NCBI GenBank assembly: GCA_031256975.1
Contig: JAIRPN010000009.1
Span: forward strand, 42,803 to 106,802
Reading direction: 5' to 3'
DNA from: Verrucomicrobiales bacterium
Lineage (GTDB): Bacteria; Verrucomicrobiota; Verrucomicrobiia; Methylacidiphilales; JAAUTS01
DNA: 64,000 nucleotides
The notes below the pieces were generated by a model. It had not been told where the DNA came from and did not search any database. It worked only from the letters and a program-made list of their open reading frames with translations. Below, in pieces: positions 58,592 to 64,000 of this stretch (position 1 is the stretch's first letter; the number at the start of each line of letters is the position of its first letter). The position numbers and the translations under genes were made by a program.

Positions 58592-61500
58592 ATGAGAAAT
58601 ATTGTGTTACGGGGCAGCCTGTGCCTTGGCTTGGGGATTTTATCAGCTGGTAACCTGTGGGCGGATGCGTTCCTAACTTATAGCGGCCCGTCTCCCGCCA
58701 CGTACACCGGCGGTCCTTTCGATTTCGGCCCTTACACCAACAGCAGCACCGGCACCGGCGGCATTGCCTTTATTGATACCAACGGCGGCATCATCATCGA
58801 CAACGGCAGCTACCACGACGGCGTAGTCAACGGCAGCGGCGCGTCGGGCGGGGCGATTTATAACAAGGGATTATTCACCGGAACCATGCTGCTGTTCACC
58901 AGCAACACCGCCACTTCCGGCGGCGCGGTGTACAATTACTTCGGCGGCACTTTCAATGCCGTTACCGGAACCTTCACCGGCAACTACGCAGCCAGCGACG
59001 GCGGTGCGGTATACAACTACTATGCCCTGTTCACCGGCAGTAATTTGCTGTTCAGTTCCAATACCGCCTCCTCCGGTGGCGGCGGTGCCATCTACAATGC
59101 AGGCGGCAGGATCAACATTAATACCGGCACTTTTGCCAATAACACCTCGGGCATGGGCGGAGCGGTGTTCAATCTGTCGGGGACCTTCGGCGGCAGCAAC
59201 CTGGTCTTCACTTCCAACACCAACACAGGCTTGGGCGGCGGCGCCATCAACAACAGCGCCGGCAACGTAAGCATCAACACCGGCACCTTCACCGGCAATT
59301 ATTCCTCCTATTATGGCGGTGCCATTTATAACGTAAGCAGTTCCTTCACCGGCAGCAATCTGGTCTTCAGCTCCAACACCGCCGGTTCCTACGGTGGTGC
59401 CTTGTACAACCAGGGAGGCACCGCCACCCTCAACTCCGGTACTTTCTCCGGCAATTATGGCGGCATTTATGGCGGCGCAATCCAAAATAGTATCGGAGGC
59501 CTATTCACCGGTAGCAACCTGCTGTTTGTCTCCAACAGCGCCGGCAACAGCGGCGGCGCGGTGTATAATTCCGGCACCTTCGTTCTCAATTCCTCGACCT
59601 TTTCCGGCAACCGCGGCAACAGCGCCGCCGGGGCGCTGTACAACGCCAACCAGGCCCTCTTCACCGGTTCCAACCTGACCTTCACCAGCAACACCAGCAG
59701 TTCCGGCGGCTTCAATTCCGGCGGCGCAATCTATAACGACGGCACCTTTGCCCTTTACACCGGCACCTTCGACGGCAACCGCGCCGACACCGGCGGCGCG
59801 CTGTACAACTACCTGCACGGTTCCTTCACCGGTTCCAATCTGGTGTTCACTTCCAACACCGACTCCAACACCGGTGGTGCCATTTACAATTCCGGTTCCA
59901 TCACTCTGGACGGCGCGCTTTTCCGGCAAAACACCAGTTCCGGCTACGGCGGCGCCATCTACAACTACGGCCTCAACGCCGTGGGCGACCTCACCGTCAA
60001 CTCCGCCACCTTCGCCAACAACTCCGCCTACGGCGGCGGGGCTTTGTTTAACAACAACGACGCCAGCTTCACCGGCAGCAACCTGCTGTTCGATTCCAAC
60101 ACCGCCACTGCCTATGGCGGCGCCATCTACAACGACGGCACCATCGCCATATACACCGGCACCTTCTCCGGCAATTCCGCCGCCACCGGCGGCGCGGTGA
60201 TCAACCAGACCAACGGCGTCTTCACCGGCTCCGGCCTGCTGTTCACCTCCAATAGTGCCTCCACGGACGGCGGCGCCATCTATAATGTCAATGTCGTCAA
60301 CCTGGCCGACAGCAGCTTCACCGGCAACTACGCCCAGTACGGCGGCGCGGTCAATAACAACGGTGCCTTCACCGGCAGCAACCTGCTGTTTGATTCCAAC
60401 ACCACCGCCTCCACGGGCGGTGCGTTTTACAACGTCGGCAGCACCGCCCTGCTCTCCATCAACGGCGGCACCTTCACCAACAACACCAGCCTGTACTACG
60501 GTGGCGCGGTGTACAATTATTCCGACGCCACCTTCACCGGCAGCAACCTGCTGTTCACCTCAAACACGGTCACTTATTCCTACGGTTACGGCGGCGCCAT
60601 TTACAATGAATCCGGCACCGTCACCCTGGCCTCCAGCACCTTCAACTCCAACTACTCGGGCGACTACGGTGGCGCGGTGTACAATGAATCCGGCGCCACT
60701 TTCACCGGCAGCAGTCTGGTGTTCACCTCAAACACCGCCGCTTATCTCGGCGGCGGCATCGACAACGACGGTAACGCCACCATCGCCTCCTCGGTTTTCA
60801 CCGGCAACTACGCCGGGAGCTTCGGCAGCGCGATTGCCAACGCGAGTGCCATCGTAGTCGTCGACTCCACCTTTTCCGGCAACTACGCCGGCGACTCCGG
60901 CGGCGCGATATTCAACGACATCGAGACCACCTTCACCGGCTCCAACCTGGTGTTCACCTCCAACACTGCCGCGGGCAATGACCCCGGCTATCAGAACGGC
61001 GGCGGCGCGATCTATAACCAGGGTAGCTTCACCCTCAACACCGGCACCTTCACCGGCAACGAAGCCACCTACGGCGGCGCGGTGGTCAACGACTTCGGCG
61101 GCACCTTCACCGGTTCCAATTTGGTCTTCATCTCCAACACTGCCGCCCAATCCGGCGGCGCAATTTACAACGGTAACAACAACAGCGACCCCAACCCCGT
61201 CGTCATCGCCTCCTCCACCTTCACCGGCAACTACGCCGCCAACGGCGGCGCGGTGGCCAACGGCCGCTCCTTCACAGGCAGCAACCTGGTCTTCATCTCC
61301 AACAGCGCATCCCAGTCCGGCGGCGCAATCTACAACAGCACCGGCACTTTCACCCTCACTACCGGCACCTTCACCGGCAACAAGGCCAATAATGGCGGCG
61401 CGTTGTACAACAGCCGCGTCTTTTCCGGCTCCAACCTGGTCTTCACTTCCAACACCGCCACCCTGTCCGGCGGCGCGGTGTACAACAACTCCACCAGCGG

Positions 61501-64000
61501 CAAATTCTCCGGCACCGGCGTCAGCTTCCTCAACAACAGCTCCGGCACCGGCGGTGCCATCTTTAACAGCGGTACTGTCACTCTCAACACCGGCACCTTC
61601 GGCAGCAACCAAGCCAACAATGGCGGTGCGGTCTTCAACAGCAAAACCTTCACTGGCACCAACCTGGTTTTTGTTTCCAACACCTCCTCCCAGTCCGGAG
61701 GTGCAGTATACAACAATACCAACAGCGTCTTCAGCGGCAGCAACCTGGTTTTCCTCACCAACCAGTCCGGCACAGGCGGGGCGATCTTCAACGGCGGCAC
61801 GATCACGATCAACACCGGCTCCTTTAATGGCAATCTCGGCAACTATGGCGGCGCGGTCTATAACAACAAAACATTTACCGGCAACAATTCCGTATTCGTT
61901 TCCAACACCGCAGCCTATTCGGGCGGCGCGCTGTTCAATGGCAGCAACTCCGTGTTTAGCGGCAGCAATCTGGTTTTCCTCGCCAACCAATCCGGTACCG
62001 GGGGTGCCATCTACAACAGCGGAACCGTCACCATCAACACCGGTTCGTTCAACGGCAACAGCGCCAACTACGGCGGCGCGGTCTACAACAGCAAAACCTT
62101 CACTGGCAGCAACCTGGTGTTCAGTTCCAATACCGGCACCTCCGCGGGCGGAGCGGTGTACAGCGGCAGCAACAACCTGTTCGCCGGCAGCAACCTCGCG
62201 TTCATCGGCAACCAGTCCGGCACCGGCGGTGCCATCTACAACGGCGGCACCCTGACCCTCAATACCGGTACCTTCAGCGGCAACGTTGCTTCCGACAGCG
62301 GGGGCGCGGTCTATACAATCAAAACCTTCACCGGCAGCAATCTGCTGTTTGATTCCAACACCGCCAACTACGGCGGCGCGGTGTACAACAAGGGCGGCAA
62401 CGTCATCCTGGCCAGCTCGACCTTCAACCGCAACAGCACCTCCGGGTTCGGCATCGGCGGCGCGGTGTCCAACGACAGCGGCACCTTTGCCGGCAACAAC
62501 CTGCTGTTCACCTCCAACAACAGCGCCTTCGCGGGCGGTGCGGTCGACAACTACAACGGCAGTTTCATCGTCAACAGCAGCACCTTCTCCGGCAACTCCG
62601 CCGCCTACTTCGGCGGCGCGGTGTACCACGAGAGCGGCATCTTCTCTGGCAGCAACCTGCTGTTCAGTTCCAACACCGCCGGCAGCGGTGGTGCCATCCA
62701 AAGCTCCGGCACTGTCATCCTCAATTCCGCCACCTTTAGCGGCAACAGCGCGCTGTCCGTCGGTTTCGGCGGCCAGGGTGGCGCGGTGTACAGCAACAAC
62801 CTGTTCGCCGGCAGCAACCTGGTGTTCACCGGCAACAGCGCCACCAGCGGCGGCGCGATTTACTCCTTCAGCGGGATTTATGTCAGCACCGTGGTCCTTG
62901 ACAGCGGCACCTTCTCCGGCAACACCGCCGAAGAGAACGGCGGTGCGGTGTACAACGATCTCGGCGCAATCTTCAGCGGTTCCAACCTGCTGTTCACTTC
63001 CAACACGGCCGGCATCAATGGCGGTGCCATTCTCAACTCGGGCAGCATCGCCCTCGATACCGTCACCTTCTCCGGCAACGACACTGATGAAAACGGCGGC
63101 GCCATCAACAACAGCGGAACCGGTGCCGTTTTCATCGGCAGCAACCTGCTGTTCGATTCCAATACCGCCCTCGCTGGCGGCGCCATTTATAATGACGCTG
63201 TTTTCTCCGGCAGCAACCTGCTCTTCACCTCCAACACCGCCGGTTCTTATGGCGGTGCCATCTATAATTCCGGCAGCGCTTTCGTCAATTCCGGCACCTT
63301 TCAGGGCAATCGCGCCGGCGGTGGTGCCGCCATCTATAACTCCGGTTTCTTCAGCGGCGTCAATCTGGTCTTTGTCTCCAATACCAGTGGCAGTGGCTGG
63401 GGCGGTCCGTCTGATGGACTTAATGGCGCCATCTTCAACAGCGGCACCCTGCTGCTGCAGTATGATTCCTCATTCTCCGGCACCATGACCGGCAACCAAT
63501 CCATGACTCATTACGATGTTTCCGGCGGCTTCCTCTGCCTCGGAACCAACAGCGTCACCACCATCCAGGTCGACAACTCCCTCACGTTGGGCTCCACCGG
63601 AGCCGCCGCCACCGCCGGGCTGGACGACATCAGCAGCATCGACAGTACCGCAACATTGACCAAGAGCGGCACCGGCACCTTGGTGTTGAACGGCAACAAC
63701 AGCCACTTCCTCGGCACCTTTAACATCGACTCCGGCACTGTCGTACTAGGCAGCGTGAACAATCTCTCCGGTGCGAGCCAGATCAATCTCTCCGGCGACC
63801 TCAACCTCAATGACTTCAACCAGACTGTCAACAACCTGAGCGTCAGCGGCGGCATCATCACCTTCGGCACCTCAGTTGGTTCATTCAGCAAATTGACGGT
63901 CAATAATTCATTGAGCGGCAACGGCACGCTGGTGATGCGCAGCGACATCGCCGCCAACCAGGCCGACCAGTTGATCGTCACCGGCAGCGCCAGCGGCTCT
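58592..64000 (+). CDS. Pmp-like autotransporter with GGA(I/V)/FxxN repeats, cut by the window edge
   Basis: At least 1803 codons, open at the right edge. ATG at 58592, GGGGAGG 11 bases upstream. Signal peptide (about 26 residues, ending NLWA-DAF). From residue 86 to about 1615 the passenger consists of roughly 59 repeats of about 24-30 residues, each with GGAIYN or GGAVYN and then a FTGSNLVFTSNT or TFSGN-type segment: the GGA(I/V/L) and FxxN motifs that define chlamydial Pmp proteins. Next comes an autotransporter-associated beta-strand repeat from about residue 1688 (LTKSGTGTLVLNGNN) and, at the edge, DIAANQADQLIVTGSASGS, a stretch usually found just before the beta barrel. The barrel must lie beyond the window. 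The GC-rich repeats create long false open frames in the other frames. Confidence 0.9.
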   Translation, partial: MRNIVLRGSLCLGLGILSAGNLWADAFLTYSGPSPATYTGGPFDFGPYTNSSTGTGGIAFIDTNGGIIIDNGSYHDGVVNGSGASGGAIYNKGLFTGTMLLFTSNTATSGGAVYNYFGGTFNAVTGTFTGNYAASDGGAVYNYYALFTGSNLLFSSNTASSGGGGAIYNAGGRININTGTFANNTSGMGGAVFNLSGTFGGSNLVFTSNTNTGLGGGAINNSAGNVSINTGTFTGNYSSYYGGAIYNVSSSFTGSNLVFSSNTAGSYGGALYNQGGTATLNSGTFSGNYGGIYGGAIQNSIGGLFTGSNLLFVSNSAGNSGGAVYNSGTFVLNSSTFSGNRGNSAAGALYNANQALFTGSNLTFTSNTSSSGGFNSGGAIYNDGTFALYTGTFDGNRADTGGALYNYLHGSFTGSNLVFTSNTDSNTGGAIYNSGSITLDGALFRQNTSSGYGGAIYNYGLNAVGDLTVNSATFANNSAYGGGALFNNNDASFTGSNLLFDSNTATAYGGAIYNDGTIAIYTGTFSGNSAATGGAVINQTNGVFTGSGLLFTSNSASTDGGAIYNVNVVNLADSSFTGNYAQYGGAVNNNGAFTGSNLLFDSNTTASTGGAFYNVGSTALLSINGGTFTNNTSLYYGGAVYNYSDATFTGSNLLFTSNTVTYSYGYGGAIYNESGTVTLASSTFNSNYSGDYGGAVYNESGATFTGSSLVFTSNTAAYLGGGIDNDGNATIASSVFTGNYAGSFGSAIANASAIVVVDSTFSGNYAGDSGGAIFNDIETTFTGSNLVFTSNTAAGNDPGYQNGGGAIYNQGSFTLNTGTFTGNEATYGGAVVNDFGGTFTGSNLVFISNTAAQSGGAIYNGNNNSDPNPVVIASSTFTGNYAANGGAVANGRSFTGSNLVFISNSASQSGGAIYNSTGTFTLTTGTFTGNKANNGGALYNSRVFSGSNLVFTSNTATLSGGAVYNNSTSGKFSGTGVSFLNNSSGTGGAIFNSGTVTLNTGTFGSNQANNGGAVFNSKTFTGTNLVFVSNTSSQSGGAVYNNTNSVFSGSNLVFLTNQSGTGGAIFNGGTITINTGSFNGNLGNYGGAVYNNKTFTGNNSVFVSNTAAYSGGALFNGSNSVFSGSNLVFLANQSGTGGAIYNSGTVTINTGSFNGNSANYGGAVYNSKTFTGSNLVFSSNTGTSAGGAVYSGSNNLFAGSNLAFIGNQSGTGGAIYNGGTLTLNTGTFSGNVASDSGGAVYTIKTFTGSNLLFDSNTANYGGAVYNKGGNVILASSTFNRNSTSGFGIGGAVSNDSGTFAGNNLLFTSNNSAFAGGAVDNYNGSFIVNSSTFSGNSAAYFGGAVYHESGIFSGSNLLFSSNTAGSGGAIQSSGTVILNSATFSGNSALSVGFGGQGGAVYSNNLFAGSNLVFTGNSATSGGAIYSFSGIYVSTVVLDSGTFSGNTAEENGGAVYNDLGAIFSGSNLLFTSNTAGINGGAILNSGSIALDTVTFSGNDTDENGGAINNSGTGAVFIGSNLLFDSNTALAGGAIYNDAVFSGSNLLFTSNTAGSYGGAIYNSGSAFVNSGTFQGNRAGGGAAIYNSGFFSGVNLVFVSNTSGSGWGGPSDGLNGAIFNSGTLLLQYDSSFSGTMTGNQSMTHYDVSGGFLCLGTNSVTTIQVDNSLTLGSTGAAATAGLDDISSIDSTATLTKSGTGTLVLNGNNSHFLGTFNIDSGTVVLGSVNNLSGASQINLSGDLNLNDFNQTVNNLSVSGGIITFGTSVGSFSKLTVNNSLSGNGTLVMRSDIAANQADQLIVTGSASGS

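Noticed and set aside
60728..62701. A 657-codon open frame on the minus strand
   Set aside because: It is the complement of the GC-rich GGAI repeats of the autotransporter gene; it has no signal, no start site and only Val/Gly/Ala/Arg-rich repeat text.

Overview
The window reads as chromosome of a free-living Gram-negative bacterium, most likely of the PVC group (Verrucomicrobiota or Lentisphaerota). This is inferred from the gene mix, with no phylogeny run: ribonuclease HIII, an adenosylcobalamin-type ribonucleotide reductase, a PEP-CTERM-tagged subtilase, a MoxR/DUF58/BatA/double-VWA cluster, a GH95 fucosidase, and an autotransporter whose passenger is built from the GGA(I/V)/FxxN repeats known from chlamydial Pmp proteins. 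Gene density is high, coding is on both strands, and no rRNA, tRNA, CRISPR, transposase or phage gene was seen.

Layout. 1-5.3 kb: a cut-off short-chain dehydrogenase, then ispF-tmk-holB and accB-accC-thiE on the plus strand. 5.3-14.2 kb: an XRE regulator, the gyrB-gyrA pair and nrdJ on the minus strand. 14.6-19 kb: a BamE-like lipoprotein, der, a small P-loop kinase, pgsA and gltX. 19.1-21.7 kb: lemA with two tandem DUF3137 genes. 21.7-26.1 kb: an unknown secreted protein, a dense hairpin-repeat cluster and a GH95 alpha-L-fucosidase. 26.2-30.8 kb: TPR protein, flavoprotein disulfide reductase, GNAT, rnhC and mutY. 30.8-41.5 kb: PEP-CTERM subtilase, a membrane-anchored unknown, rlmI, a Spy-like protein, a VanX-type dipeptidase, an RNase D-like exonuclease, hrpB, osmC and recO. 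41.4-52.8 kb: a seven-gene minus-strand operon (PA14-like, MoxR, DUF58, BatA-type VWA, second VWA, DUF4175-like, Gln-rich coiled coil). 53.2-58.1 kb: MarR regulator, YfiH-type protein, DUF2062, Sel1-repeat protein, metallophosphoesterase and gdhA. 58.6 kb to the right edge: at least 1803 codons of a Pmp-like autotransporter, still open at the edge.

The strongest unexplained signal is a short word, GCC(A/G)TTAGCG, scattered over both strands. By hand count its core TTAGCG occurs about 120 times and the 10-mer about 30 times, against roughly 31 and 0.24 expected by chance. It falls in several reading frames and in intergenic gaps, and one inverted pair forms the nrdJ terminator, the arrangement known for DNA uptake sequences of Neisseria and Pasteurellaceae. 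It is absent in its RTTAGCG form from the autotransporter gene. A Chi, KOPS or HIP1-like role is also possible.

Other points of note: six TTAGTGC-type hairpins in 190 bp near 22.9 kb; a subtilase with Glu where the catalytic Asp should be; overlapping divergent start codons of rnhC and mutY; and several imperfect intergenic inverted repeats.
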